This document shows positions 53,236 to 64,000 of a stretch of 64,000 nt of DNA, in pieces. The stretch is taken from contig NW_017962918.1 in assembly GCF_001661345.1 (NCBI RefSeq), positions 434,001-498,000 on the forward strand, in the 5' to 3' direction. This DNA is from Ascoidea rubescens DSM 1968 (lineage: Eukaryota > Ascomycota > Saccharomycetes > Ascoideales > Ascoideaceae). A model generated the notes under the pieces. The model had not been told where the DNA came from and did not search any database. It saw only the letters and a program-made list of their open reading frames with translations. Position 1 is the stretch's first letter. Each line of letters begins with the position of its first letter. The position numbers and the translations under genes are program-made.

Positions 53236-54483
53236 ATGAGTACTGATCAACAACAAGCCCAACAAATTCAACCTCCTGTTTCTATCTCTGTTTCAGATCA
53301 AGATCAACAACAAGCTCAACAACAAGCTCAAAATCAAATCCAAAATCAACCTCAAAATCAACAACAACAAGATGAAAACTCTCAAGCTCAACAAGCTCAA
53401 CAACAACCTGAGGTCATTCCTGCTAATGCCACCGAAGGTGGTCGTGAGGTTTCAAATAAAATCCTTTATGTAGGTGGTTTGTCTAAAACCGTCACTGAAG
53501 ATATTTTAAGAGACGTATTTGCTGTCAATGGTCAAGTTGAATCTATTAAAATTCTATTTGATAAAAATAAACCTGGCTTTAATTATGCCTTTATTGAATA
53601 TGATAACCCACAGTCTGCTGAAATAGCTAAACATAATCTTAATGGAAAAGTTATTAATAACTTTGAAATTTCTATTAATTGGGCTTATCAATCCCAACAA
53701 GCTAAAAATTCAGAATCCTCTTTCAATATTTTCATCGGTGATTTATCCTCTGAAGTTAATGATGAATTACTAGCCAAATCCTTTTCAAGATTCCAATCAA
53801 TGATTCAAGCTCATGTAATGTGGGACATGCAAACAGGTAGATCAAGAGGTTATGGTTTTGTCTCATTCTCTGATCATGGCGACGCTGAAAACGCAATTAA
53901 AACAATGAATGGCGAATGGATTGGTGGTAGAACCATTCGTTGTAATTGGGCTTCTCATAAACAAAACCAAAATATTCATGCTCAAAACAATTTCCAAATG
54001 AATCAAAATTCTCTACCTCAAAACAATAATTTAAATAATCTAAATTTAAATCAACAACAACAACAACAACAACAGCAACCTGGTGCGGCTCCAAATAACT
54101 TGCCAAATAATTCAAACAATTCAAGCAATATCAACGGCATTCAAATGACTGGCTTACCACCCATTCAATCCTATGAAATGGTTTTAAGACAAACTCCTTC
54201 ATGGCAAGCCACTGTCTATTTGGGTAATTTAGCCCACTACACAACTCAAAATGAATTGATTCCTCTTCTACAAAACTTCGGTTACATTGTTGACTTCAAA
54301 TTCCATCCTGACAGAGGTTGTGCTTTTGTTAAATATGATTCTCATGAAAGAGCCGCTTTAGCAATTGTTCAATTAGCTGGCCTTAGTGTTAATGGCAGAC
54401 CTTTGAAATGTGGTTGGGGAAAAGATAGACCACCTCAATATAATAACTTTGGCCGTGTTATGTATGGTGCTCAACAACGTTAA
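53236..54483 (+). CDS. PUB1: poly(U)/poly(A)-binding protein with three RRMs
   Basis: An RNA-binding protein that stabilises mRNAs and joins stress granules; the TIA-1 relative in yeast. 415 residues. A Gln-rich N-terminus of about 70 residues precedes RRM1 (RNP2 ILYVGG, residues 76-81; FNYAFIEY) and RRM2 (RNP2 NIFIGD, 164-169; RNP1 RSRGYGFVSF, 202-211). A Gln/Asn-rich linker comes next, then RRM3 (TVYLGNLAHYTTQNELIPLL; GCAFVKY) ending in LKCGWGKDRPP. Length and domain spacing match S. cerevisiae Pub1 (453). The prion-like Q/N tracts flank the RRMs, whereas in yeast much of it is C-terminal. Confidence 0.95.
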   Translation: MSTDQQQAQQIQPPVSISVSDQDQQQAQQQAQNQIQNQPQNQQQQDENSQAQQAQQQPEVIPANATEGGREVSNKILYVGGLSKTVTEDILRDVFAVNGQVESIKILFDKNKPGFNYAFIEYDNPQSAEIAKHNLNGKVINNFEISINWAYQSQQAKNSESSFNIFIGDLSSEVNDELLAKSFSRFQSMIQAHVMWDMQTGRSRGYGFVSFSDHGDAENAIKTMNGEWIGGRTIRCNWASHKQNQNIHAQNNFQMNQNSLPQNNNLNNLNLNQQQQQQQQQPGAAPNNLPNNSNNSSNINGIQMTGLPPIQSYEMVLRQTPSWQATVYLGNLAHYTTQNELIPLLQNFGYIVDFKFHPDRGCAFVKYDSHERAALAIVQLAGLSVNGRPLKCGWGKDRPPQYNNFGRVMYGAQQR

Positions 54484-55421
54484 GTTGTTTATATTGATGA
54501 AAAAGGTTTTTTCAAAAAAAAAATTAATATAAAATTAATAAAATTGAAAGTAATCCCAAAAAATCAAAAAAATACAAAATTATCCAAAAAATTCTTATAA
54601 AAAATTCAAAAAAAATTCAAAAAAACTCAAAAAAACTCAAAAACACAAAAAAAAAAATTCAAAAAAAATTTATCTAGATGAATATTTTATTATATTTTCT
54701 ATCGTTATTATCTTTTTTTATTATTTCTATTGTTTTTACTATTTTTATCATTTTTATTTTTATTTTTAATTTGATTACTATTACTATCCTTTTATTTATT
54801 AAATAAGTTGATTTTTTTTATTATTTTTAACAATGCTGCTTAATTTTTTTTAAATAAATCAATTTTTATTAATTTTATAAATATTTTTTTTTTCTTTTAT
54901 TCTTTTTCTTTTCTTTATTCTTCTCAATTTTTTTAACCTAGGTTTTCTAGTATTGTTATTTGTTTGGTCATTATCTTTATTTGAATTTGCTTAATGATAT
55001 TTTTATTAGGTTTTTCAATATGAGTTGAAATATATTGATTTTTGATTTTTTTTACCAATTTTTCTTATTTTTCTTATTTTTCTTATTTTAATTTTTTTTT
55101 TTTTTTTTTTGCTTTTCTATTAGTTATACTGTATCTAAAGATCTGTGATTTTTTTTATCTATTATAAAATTTTCATTCGAAAATGTATTAAGTTTCAATA
55201 AATATTATCCTGAAATATGTTATTTTAAAATCTTTAGAGATAAAAAAAAGAGCGAAAAAAAGGGGAGAGGAACTGAATAATAATAATAATGATAATCAAA
55301 GTTAAAAGAAAAAAATATCATCTCATGCCAATAAAGTAGAATAAAAAAAACAACAGAAACAGAATTAGAGAAATGATCTATTATACAATAAAATGGTAGC
55401 AACACTTTTTCTTTATGCACA
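54484..55421. other. PUB1 / DFG5-like convergent 3' region
   Basis: 938 bases of extremely AT-rich DNA with AAAAAATTC repeats (54590-54670), TTATTTTT stretches and a T19 run at about 55092-55110. No gene. Confidence 0.7.
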
Positions 55422-56774
55422 CTAAATTATGAGCCAAATTGAACCTGCTATTAGTGACAAGCCAACAACAGCAGTTATTATTGAGGCTCCAACAATATCA
55501 GCAGTATCTATGGATAAAGCTTTATTAGCTTCAGATCCAAGGTCTTCGGTTCCAGCAGCAGGATCACCCTCAGATGAACCACCAGAAGAAGCAGTGTATG
55601 GAGCAGGAAGGTCATTTATTCTTAAGTTCTGCATCACCTCCAAGGCAGACATTTGCTCACCCAAGCCCCAAAATCCATCCCATCCACCATAAAACCAGTT
55701 GATACCACAGGTATGACCATCAGTGCCCCCTGAACAAGAAGAGGCAGCACCTAGAGCTGAGACTCTTAACAACTCGTAAACCTGATTGTATGTCGAAGGA
55801 ACCATCAACGCTGTGTAACCCAAAAATCTCGAGAAATAAGCCTTAAAAGATCTTTGATCGTTATTACAAGTACCAATTCCCTGACAAGCGGCTTCGTACA
55901 TCACAGAATTGTTGAAGAAAACAGCTGAACCATCCAATAAGTTCTGGGTTCTGTTCAACCACTTTTCTTCTCCAGTGACATTATACAAGAATGCTGCTCC
56001 ACCAAGAAACAAGCCTTGATTGTAAGTCCACTGTAATTTGGAAATATTCTGACAATTGTTATCGATGGTAGCCCCATCATAAACAAACCACCAGTCGTCA
56101 GTTGTTATGAAATCCACAGAGACCATCCAGTCCCACACCATCTCACACCATTCGATATATGTGCTGTTGCCGGTGTATCTAGCCAATCTGGCACCGATTT
56201 GGAACAAGCAACCATTTGAAACCGAATTTTTATAGTCATAACCTGAATTCCACTGGAAAATCTGCCATCTTAGACCCCCACCACAATTGTCAGTGTCCCA
56301 TCTATAAGCTATGGTGTTGAAAACAGCCTGTGCTAAATACAACCAGCCAGGTTCGTCGTCTGAAGGATTTGTAAAGTTTTTTTCAGCAGCACTCATGACA
56401 GCTAAACCCCAAAAGCCTTGATCATCATTACCTTCAGTGGTCGACTGATTTGATGGAACATAGTCCCAATTATCGCCCACTTGAAATAGTAAAGCTTGTT
56501 TTGTGATATTCGCATAGGTATCATTTTCCATAAAGTACCAGTAATCAACCATGGAGCCCCATGCTCCACCAGCTTCCCACCAATAGTATGGATCAGAGAA
56601 CATACCAATAGTTTCACCGTAATCCAAGCCGTTATAGTAATCCATCAACCCATCAGCTACAAGAGCTGTTGCCTGCTTTAAGCTGTCTAAATCATCAGGA
56701 TTCAAATCAAGGCCATATGAAAAAGTCACCGCAACAAGAAGATAGAATAGTATTTTCAAAAAATTCGTTTTCAT
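55422..56774 (-). CDS. DFG5: GPI-type cell-wall GH76 mannosidase/transglycosidase
   Basis: The Dfg5/Dcw1 family is thought to move GPI proteins from the membrane to cell-wall glucan by acting on the GPI mannan core. The ATG at 56774 starts a clear signal peptide (residues 1-21, KILFYLLVAVTFSYG); an ATG 27 bases upstream would lengthen it needlessly. 450 residues. The catalytic Asp pair is in EGNDDQGFWG (Asp117, Asp118). GGGLRWQIF, SNGCLFQIGARLARYTG, KLQWTYNQGLFLGG and GGWDGFWGLGEQMSALEVMQN follow. Many N-glycosylation sequons are present. A Gly/Ser-rich region and a final hydrophobic stretch (about 428-449) fit GPI attachment. DFG5 versus DCW1 is not resolved. Confidence 0.94.
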   Translation of the reverse strand: MKTNFLKILFYLLVAVTFSYGLDLNPDDLDSLKQATALVADGLMDYYNGLDYGETIGMFSDPYYWWEAGGAWGSMVDYWYFMENDTYANITKQALLFQVGDNWDYVPSNQSTTEGNDDQGFWGLAVMSAAEKNFTNPSDDEPGWLYLAQAVFNTIAYRWDTDNCGGGLRWQIFQWNSGYDYKNSVSNGCLFQIGARLARYTGNSTYIEWCEMVWDWMVSVDFITTDDWWFVYDGATIDNNCQNISKLQWTYNQGLFLGGAAFLYNVTGEEKWLNRTQNLLDGSAVFFNNSVMYEAACQGIGTCNNDQRSFKAYFSRFLGYTALMVPSTYNQVYELLRVSALGAASSCSGGTDGHTCGINWFYGGWDGFWGLGEQMSALEVMQNLRINDLPAPYTASSGGSSEGDPAAGTEDLGSEANKALSIDTADIVGASIITAVVGLSLIAGSIWLII

Positions 56775-58923
56775 TTTCAATTTGAAATAATATGATATCA
56801 AAAAAAGATAGAAAATAATTCTTTTATTGAAGTATTATAAAGAAATATTTGATTGAAAATACGGAGTATGAGATATCGGATGTGTTTAAAAAATGCTGAG
56901 AATGAGTTAAATCTTGGAAGGAATTATTAATAGAATTAGAAGCTTTTTAATAATAGGTTTAAGAAATCCGTCCTGCACGCCACGTGAAATAATCTTGAAG
57001 CTTGTGTTGCAGAGTACCTGCAGAGACGGAATTGGTATCCGCAGGCCCGGCCGTTTCCTTTCGTGATGAATTGAATTGTCGTGAATGTTTCGAGCCAATG
57101 GTTTTTCTTTTTGTTGTGAGTTATTACATTCTTCAAATACATTGTACTCAAATCTATGTCAATAGTAGTATTTAGAAATAGTTATGACGTTGGTAAAGCT
57201 AGAAACAGCTTCAACGTTTTCAGAATCCAAAAATCATATTTCCCTTTATGGAACTTAAAACTGGACAGTTTTTGTATTTGCAAATCAAGTACTGAGCACG
57301 TACCTATACAGAGCAGCATTTTTGATTCGGGATTTTATATTTTCCAGTTTCTACAAAATCGGCAATAAATGATTGTTCGGTGACCGATATACACAGCTTT
57401 ACCTGATAATACCTGACAATACCTTTTTCAATTACCGTGCAAGCTTGGCTATGGACTCAAACACCTAACTGATTCCAAACAAATTTCAAATTTGTTCTGG
57501 CTGACAATTAACTTGCTTTCATTTAACAGCATGTTTGAAACCAATGTTTAAATATTTTGACTATCCAAGGAAACTTAATTTAAAAAAATCACAAATCATG
57601 GAAAGTAATAGAAAAAACAAGTATTTAATCGTTTTAATTCACAGCATCATTTTATAATTGAATATGAATATAATACAGTGTTCTATTGTAAATATTGTAC
57701 TGATTGTAGATATATTAATTACATAAAAAGCTGATCCACTGAAAAATAGTATTTGATCACTTTTTTTTTATCAAAGTAGTTGTTATTTATATATTTTACA
57801 AAACATTAATGTGTATTTAGATAATAGTTACGTTCCTAATGGTCTTATAATTATGTGTTCTATACTAGTCATAATTTATAAAAAAACAAAAACAAATAAG
57901 GTGTATTGATTATGTTGATAATTATATTTTATGTAATTAATATATCTAGTTTTTTTGATAGGTTTATTTTCTTTATTTTCTTCAGTCTTGAATTGATTAT
58001 TTTATTTGAAGACAATAAATCCAATTTATTTATTTTTTTTATTTATAGATTTAAATTATAGATTTTGAAAAAAATAGTCAATCAAATATAATAAAAACCA
58101 ATCAAAAAAACCAGAAGCTAGTAATACGACGACGACAATCTCCACACTTTTCATCAATTGTAATTTGGTAGATTTATTCAACTACAGTGCCGCGAACTGA
58201 TTCTATTAAAGCCATTATAGTGTCTGGATAGCCCGTATAATAATTCAGTGGTTTTATGGTGTTGAATTTAATTAATAAACTACTATTAAAAAAAACAACC
58301 AAATAAACATAAGTGACAAGAATGCTACTTTATATACTATTCACATTGAGTAATAAATATTTATTGATTTGGTAGAGGCTATACCAAGCTTTTGTTTTCA
58401 TTATTTGAATCAGCTCCTAATCAAGAAAACCCTGAATTTGTTATAGGAATACCCAATATTCTGTCTTTAGTATTGAAATTAAACCATACAGTAAGTTCCT
58501 CTGGTCAGCTGAAACGACTATTGATTACACTTGATAAAACAGTAGGACAATATAGGGAATACATACTGGCCTTCTTGGTTGAAATGTTTTCTATTTCTTA
58601 AACTAATTTCCGTCCCAAATTTCACTTTCTGATCCTGTTTTATTTAAGAATTAAGATCAGAAGTTATACCTTAAGACAGTTGTAAGACTTATTTGTGGAT
58701 ATGATGTTTTGTTAAGATCTGAGAAAGAAAAAAAGAAAGGCAAATATGTAGGAAGTTTGATTAATTTTAACATTTTTACATTAGTCATGGCAATTTGTAG
58801 TTGTTTGTGATGGGTTTTTAAATGTTAGAATTGAGTCTCTTCTAAACATGTCCATAGTTTTGAACCAATACACTAATTTTTAAATTGAATGTAAATTAGA
58901 TTATATATTTTAAACTAAATAAG
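56775..58923. other. gene-poor region upstream of the DFG5-like gene
   Basis: 56775-57480 is the upstream region, with a short GC-rich patch and a CACGTG at 56981. Beyond 57500 it is very AT-rich. A plus-strand frame open from 58368 to 58601 (LFSLFESAPNQENPEF and so on) looks faintly protein-like but has no ATG start and no known relative. Confidence 0.5.
56981..56986. promoter_or_regulatory. CACGTG box upstream of the DFG5-like gene
   Basis: E-box 207 bases upstream of the ATG, at the edge of a small GC-rich patch. Confidence 0.45.
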
Positions 58924-59187
58924 TCAAAAAATAAAACAATATTCAAGACACCAACAATCACAATCTCTATTTCCTCTAGTTTCAAATTGAGCTCGGTTGG
59001 CTTCAGGTAGAGTCTGATTTATTAGGCTATTATTGTTGTCCCCAAATGCAATATCTATGGACTCGTTTATGATCAGTTCAGCTTGTAGATATTGATTTTA
59101 AACTTGTGAAGAACTTTTAGCATTAGTTTTTTGAGATTTAGTATCAGCTGTGGTTTGTTTATTATTGTTGTAATCAAATTGGGTCAT
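58924..59187 (-). pseudogene. probable decayed small Cys-tailed protein gene
   Basis: From the ATG at 59187 the minus strand reads MTQFDYNNNKQTTADTKSQK, continues to SSSQV, meets one TAA (codon 30), and then stays open in the same frame for about 57 codons to a TGA. The part after the stop reads like real protein (AELIINESIDIAFGDNN, LPEANRAQFETRG) and ends in a Cys-rich tail, CDCWCLEYCFIF. The layout of a polar Asn/Gln-rich N-terminus, an acidic middle and a Cys-rich C-terminal end resembles the intact gene at 61740-62024. A single in-frame stop suggests recent loss, or an unplaced intron. Relationship to that gene is inferred from layout, not from clear sequence identity. Confidence 0.4.
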
Positions 59188-59865
59188 AGGTAATGTGTAT
59201 CAGTCATATTGTCATCTATTGAAAATTGATTTTGTATTTACTGCAAGAATATGAAAATTAACCCAATAATTTTTTTTATAAAATCAGCTATAACTGACAA
59301 TTGGTAGTAGATATTCTTTTGAGTATTTTATATCAAAAATCCCTGTATTTATATTACTGCTAAACTCAAGGTGTGAATCAAAAAACCCTTGAGTCCAACC
59401 AATGTATCTGGGTCTTTTGAAAAAAAAAATTTCAGTCCACAGATATATCTATGGGCTTGATCTAAATCAAAATGTCTCTTTTTTAAAAACTTTTTTGATG
59501 CTTATTTTGTATTAATCGAATCAATTTTATTTATTTTTCAATTAACATAAGCCACCCAGATATTACTTAATAATAATGTTAGGATAATGGAAAAAGGATA
59601 AAAACAACCACATTCTGAAATTACAAGTCATTTAGAAATTAAAGAAATTATTGATTTCATTAAGGGTCTAATAGAAACTAGATAGAAGTTTATCTATTTA
59701 CGTGAATCAGTACATTGGTTGCAATCTATTGTAATTGTATTTTTAAGGTGTTTGGCTTTTAAAGTCAAACTAAAAATGCCGTGAGGAAAGTATTGTATAA
59801 CATATCTATGTTACACAATTGAAAAGTATAACTTCAAATATCAACATATTAAATGTTAGCACTTT

Positions 59866-59962
59866 TTCTGTAAATTTCTTGCTAAACATCAGTGATTTTT
59901 ATCAAATTGGGTACCTGCGTACATCACTTATTTTTAAGAATATTTTTGAATAATCAAGACTG
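59866..59962 (+). repeat. inverted repeat, left arm
   Basis: Pairs with 60141-60226 on the opposite strand. The two arms share a perfect 23-base core (59895-59917) and about 75-80 percent matching positions on both sides by hand alignment. Confidence 0.75.
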
Positions 59963-60140
59963 GATGCTATAATCTTCTAAGCAGCAAAAAAATGAATTTT
60001 TTATTAAGGATTTCTTATAAAATGAGTTGAATTTGATTCTCATATTAGTTGATCTGTTTTGTCCAATTTGTTGTGAGCCTTGACAGCATCCTTTAACACT
60101 TAGATTCATTGACTTATATTTATTTTATATTTATTGACTG

Positions 60141-60226
60141 TTTAGCCAAAAACATTCTTTATAAATGAATGATATACACAGGTACCCAATTTGATAAAAA
60201 TGAACGATGTTTGACAAGTATACAAC
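60141..60226 (-). repeat. inverted repeat, right arm
   Basis: Mate of the arm at 59866-59962, with the perfect core at 60179-60201. The arms are head to head, separated by about 180 bases. Confidence 0.75.
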
Positions 60227-61739
60227 AAAAAGAATTGATTTATAACTGGAAATTAGATGTGGTTTTTATGAGTTTACAGTGACAAATTTTGAATAGATTT
60301 TATATCAGTCCAAGATAAATATCATAAGCAAGATCTTGAGAACCCAAAGAAACATTAATTTCATTGATTTTTATCTTGCTTGAATCAGCTCTATTGTAAA
60401 AATACGCATCAGAATTGCACTACTAACCGGAATATTTCCAGTCGGGTTTCAAACAGCCAACAGAACGTTTTCGGAAAAAAAGCTCATCTGCATACTTCTG
60501 CAGCTAAAGTTTCTAGGAATTGTTTTTGTCTGTTCCACAACATCAGAGTGGCTTATTGGAGTCTTGTGGGAATAAGCAATTCATAAATCAAATCTTTTGG
60601 ATTTCGGTAAAACCGGTTGCTTGACAGACCCAAAGTTCACTGAATTTAGTTTCTGAATCTATCAATGACTTGCTAGCTAATTCTTCAAGTAAAGAAACGG
60701 ATTTATTGAGCTAATAGGTTTTTATCCTATTTCAACGGTTTCAAACAACTATATGCAATGGAAATTATTTTATTTTTAGTTTATTTTTATTATTGTTCTG
60801 GACTAAACAAATTTAAACTTCACCTAAAAATAGCTTGAGTATCTTGTTTTTGTTTTAATTCTCATTTTCTTTTTTAATTTTATAATGAATTATTGATCCG
60901 AACTGAGAACAAAGCTTTTGATTGTCAAATAACGTATTCAATTATAGATTATTTAAAATTATTATTGCATATTAAAAGTTAAAGTCTCATCCAAATAAGG
61001 AAATGCTTTTTTTCGATTTCACATTATTGATTATTTTTCATTTAAGGAAGCCATTGAACTGTTGACTTTTTCAAAATTTGATTAGTCATTAGTGGCTTAA
61101 TGAAGCAACTGAATACAATTTTTTTTGTTGAGAAACAACGTTTATGAGTTTAAAATCCATTGGATTTAAATCAACAATGTTGATAGTATCTTTTAATTAT
61201 ATAAATATGCAAAGAAAAACAAATAAAGTTTTGCAAACAATATTATTAAGAAGTAGTGTTTTAATCACAAAAAAACAAATGTATTTTAATTTTTTTATTT
61301 TAATCTTTTACATAGATTTATATTTATGATTGACCAAATCTAACTTCAAGGTTGTTTTTTTGAAAAGAATCAAAAACCCACTATCTCAATTTTATAATAA
61401 TTCAAAAAAAAAAAGATATCGGTTTGGAAGGTTTTTATTTACAATTATTATCCTTTTAAAAAACTATTATCATATCAATTTAATGGATATTATTATAATC
61501 AATTATGATTCTTTCTAAAATTTCAAATCGATTTAAGTCTGGTTCAAATTCTCCCAAGTGGTTTTTTATTAAACAAATAGTTGTTTATTCTAAATGCACA
61601 CAAAATAAAACCAAGAGTAGAATACATCAGCAAAAATTAAACTTTCTGAATATAGAGACTATCAGTAAGGAAAAAAAAATACCTAAAAAATAAATAAAAG
61701 AAAAATAAAGTAATAAACAGTCTGATATTTGCAATAAAA

Positions 61740-62024
61740 TCAAGTGATGCAGCACATATCGCATACTAAGCTGCAACAACCTCCACAGCAAGCTTCATCG
61801 TCTTCAACAGCAAGTCCTCCTGCAACAGTTCCTTCACCAACAGCATAAGTTTCATCATAAGCTGCCTCGTTGGTATCTGTTCCTCCATTAGTCATTATTC
61901 CCATTTTTGGCAAAACTTCAGTTTTAATGGCTTGAAAACCTGTTTTTAAGATTGAAAACATTTCTTCATTATGGTTTTGTTGAGGTTGAGCTTGGTTTTG
62001 TTCACCGTTGATATTGTCAGCCAT
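61740..62024 (-). CDS. small Cys-tailed protein (94 aa)
   Basis: It begins MADNINGEQNQAQPQQNHNE, continues through a possible amphipathic stretch (MFSILKTGFQAIKTEVLPKM), an acidic Gly-rich part, and ends in a Cys-rich tail, ACCGGCCSLVCDMCCIT (seven Cys within 17 residues). A Gln/Asn-rich head with a short Cys-cluster tail is reminiscent of the CYSTM/YDL012C type of small yeast proteins, whose Cys tail is palmitoylated and membrane-bound. The tail here is shorter and less hydrophobic, so the family is not certain. The start is the only ATG. No neighbour within 1.9 kb on the right. Likely membrane-peripheral. Confidence 0.65.
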   Translation of the reverse strand: MADNINGEQNQAQPQQNHNEEMFSILKTGFQAIKTEVLPKMGIMTNGGTDTNEAAYDETYAVGEGTVAGGLAVEDDEACCGGCCSLVCDMCCIT

Positions 62025-64000
62025 TTTTTATATGATTATGGAATTAAGTAATTATTTTAATATTTAAATGAATATAAAATCTTGAATATAGCTATAATTG
62101 ATAAGAAATTGAAAACAAGTTACAAATAACAAACTAGTGATAGTAACTGAATGATGAATAGATTATTGATATTGAAAACTTTCAGTGCTTTTTCTCTCAT
62201 TCGATTTTGAGAAATATGATAACATTTATATTATTTTAGAAAAAGGTTATTTTAATAAGGATTTCAAATGGAAAGACATTCTAAAGTCAAAATTCTTATT
62301 TGTGCCTGTTATATTATAATCAGCAAGACAAAGTAGTAAAAAGATGAATTTAGTGTTCTAAACACATTCACACCTGTGTATTTTTGAATATTTTTAATTT
62401 AAAAGCACAGCAAATAACATTTATCTTTGGTTTTTGTTAAAAAAAATACAAAATATGAATTAAAGAAAGTTAGTAATAATGATAAAGATGATGAAAATAG
62501 TAGAAATTGTACTAAAAAATACTAATTAAGAACAAGCTTCGTTTATCAATTTTAAACTTTGGTATGGATCTGTTGAGAAAACCATCAGAAAAACAAAATT
62601 AATGACAATAACAATATTTGTATCGTCAACTAATCATCAAAAATGTACTCTATATAAATCAAAACCAAAAAAATACAATGAAGTGTTTCGTGATTAATTG
62701 GGTTTAGATGCAAAAGAAAGTTGAATTATTAATAAAAACCTGTTCAAAACAAAAGTAAGTTTGAAACACAAAACTCTATTTTTACTGTGAAGAAATCCAA
62801 CATCACTCTCGAAAAAAAAGATTTTTTAACAAATTGATAGCCTACAAAGGTAACACAACATCCAATGCTAAAAACACATAGTCGATACTAAAAATTATTT
62901 TCAAACAAATGAAAAATTGTGTTTGCTAGCTGAGATTCTTTTTTATCTCTAAGAAGAGGATCTTATTTTAAAGTCAGGGGATAATTTTCCACTAAAAATA
63001 TACTAAATTTCGCACTGCAGATTCTCAAATTTTGTTTTTATCTACAAGATTTTCAAATAAATACAATGAAAATGCAATTTTGGGAGGATGCAATGGTCTT
63101 ACAGTGACCCAGCTGATTTGTCGCTGAAAATTGATTTTGTTTCCTAATCATATTTGCAGTAACTTGAATAGTTTTATTTGGTTTGGCCAGATAAAAATCC
63201 AAATTTCTGTTCCTAGTGAAACAGGTGTTTTCTGGAATTTTCCAGATCTAAAATATCCTGAAATTCGGAATGTTTTAGTTTTCTATTGATAAAAAACCAC
63301 ACATTTTTCACTTGTAACCAATCATAATGCGAAAAGCACTGAGGAGGAGTTGGAGAAAAAAGAGAATGGTTTGAAAACTTCTTTTGCTTTTGAACTATCT
63401 TAGCAAAGAGTAGTATTGTAGCAACAAGTCTAGATTATCAGAACCGTTTTGGGTATTTAAAAATAGAATACACGTCCAGCCAACGAACTTATTTAGCTAG
63501 CTCTTATTTTCACATATTTATCAAGGCTTAATGTCTTGGTTAGAAGATACAATCAAAATATGAAAATTTAAAGTCTTGTTTTTGCCAAATATAAACATAC
63601 CAGTTTATGTTAAATTTACAATAAGGTCAAGATACAAGAAATAGATCAAAATAAAGTTGCTGTAATAACTGATCAATTATACTTTTATTGTTTCAAGCAA
63701 GCAACTGAAACCCCTTGCTATCACAAGATTTCGAAGAGAGACATTCAAAGAGCTGGTTTTCAAAACACAACTCTATGCACACTCAACAGGGCCTGCGTAA
63801 ACACACATGAACACACTGTATCAATGACGGAAAAGTTTTTGGTTCGTATTACTCCGAAACTACGTATACGTGCCTAACGACATCCGCATGCGATGCGCTC
63901 ATGTCAGAACGGTTTCCGTGATTCATTTCTACCCGACCCCTGGGTTTTAGGGCTCTAAAAACAGCAACTCCAAATATGCAAATATTTAATCTAATGTAAT
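62025..64000. other. AT-rich intergenic DNA at right edge
   Basis: No gene found in nearly 2 kb. The last 160 bases (about 63840-63960) become GC-richer, like the other islands near promoters here, so a gene may begin just beyond the window. Confidence 0.55.

Larger units (their letters stand above)
59188..61739. other. AT-rich desert with inverted repeat
   Basis: No intact gene. It contains the diverged inverted repeat (59866-59962 and 60141-60226). Three consecutive short plus-strand frames at 61144-61693 are AT-driven and unrecognised, and a TTG-initiated frame sits at 60380-60586. Confidence 0.55.

Noticed and set aside
60380-60586. Plus-strand frame overlapping a TACTAAC at 60421
   Set aside because: TTG start, no recognised protein, no matching donor; probably chance.
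1-64000. tRNA, rRNA, spliceosomal RNA and transposon genes
   Set aside because: I looked for GTTCRA-type B boxes, snRNA core strings and transposase or reverse-transcriptase motifs by eye and saw none; a covariance-model scan would settle it.

Overview
This is nuclear DNA from a budding yeast (Saccharomycotina). It is AT-rich, and nearly every long open frame resembles a Saccharomyces or Candida protein. Asn/Gln-rich low-complexity inserts are frequent. The three introns I could place are short, lie at the extreme 5' end of their genes, and use GTATGT/GTAAGT donors and TACTAAC-type branch sites. In the conserved cores I read codon by codon, CTG is absent although other leucine codons are used. 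The few CTG codons found lie mostly in disordered segments, and one in FAD1 falls where S. cerevisiae has Thr. This suggests, but does not prove, a CUG-reassigned lineage; the Asn-rich, AT-rich style would fit an Ascoidea/Saccharomycopsis-like yeast. I cannot name the species. Translations here use the standard code.

Layout. 0-10 kb: a truncated globin-like gene (-), PTH2 (-), GDH1 (-), a 4 kb gene-poor stretch and a small orphan gene. 10-20 kb: a YJR096W-type aldo-keto reductase (-) divergent from a spliced UBP9/13-type deubiquitinase with a very long Lys/Asn/Asp tail, a spliced PRPP synthetase (+), UBC6 (-) and spliced ERG25 (-). 20-36 kb: a Zn2Cys6 regulator (-), RPP1 (-) divergent from CUZ1 (+), a YCK-type casein kinase I (-) divergent from FAD1 (+), PAT1 (+) and a small Cys-rich protein (-). 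36-47 kb: two more globin-like paralogues (+, +) with very long upstream regions. 48-57 kb: frataxin YFH1, UBP1, PUB1 (all +) and a DFG5/DCW1 GH76 protein (-). 57-64 kb: an AT-rich gene desert with one small Cys-tailed protein gene, a likely decayed gene of similar layout and a diverged inverted repeat.

Functional themes. Four genes belong to ubiquitin biology (UBP9-like, UBC6, CUZ1, UBP1). Several are core metabolism or iron/haem-linked genes (GDH1, PRS, FAD1, ERG25, YFH1). Nothing indicates a co-regulated cluster beyond ordinary yeast gene order, apart from the three globin-like paralogues. I saw no tRNA, rRNA, CRISPR array, or transposase or reverse transcriptase gene. Small GC-rich islands recur in long intergenic regions and in divergent promoters, some with CACGTG or 10-bp-phased repeats.
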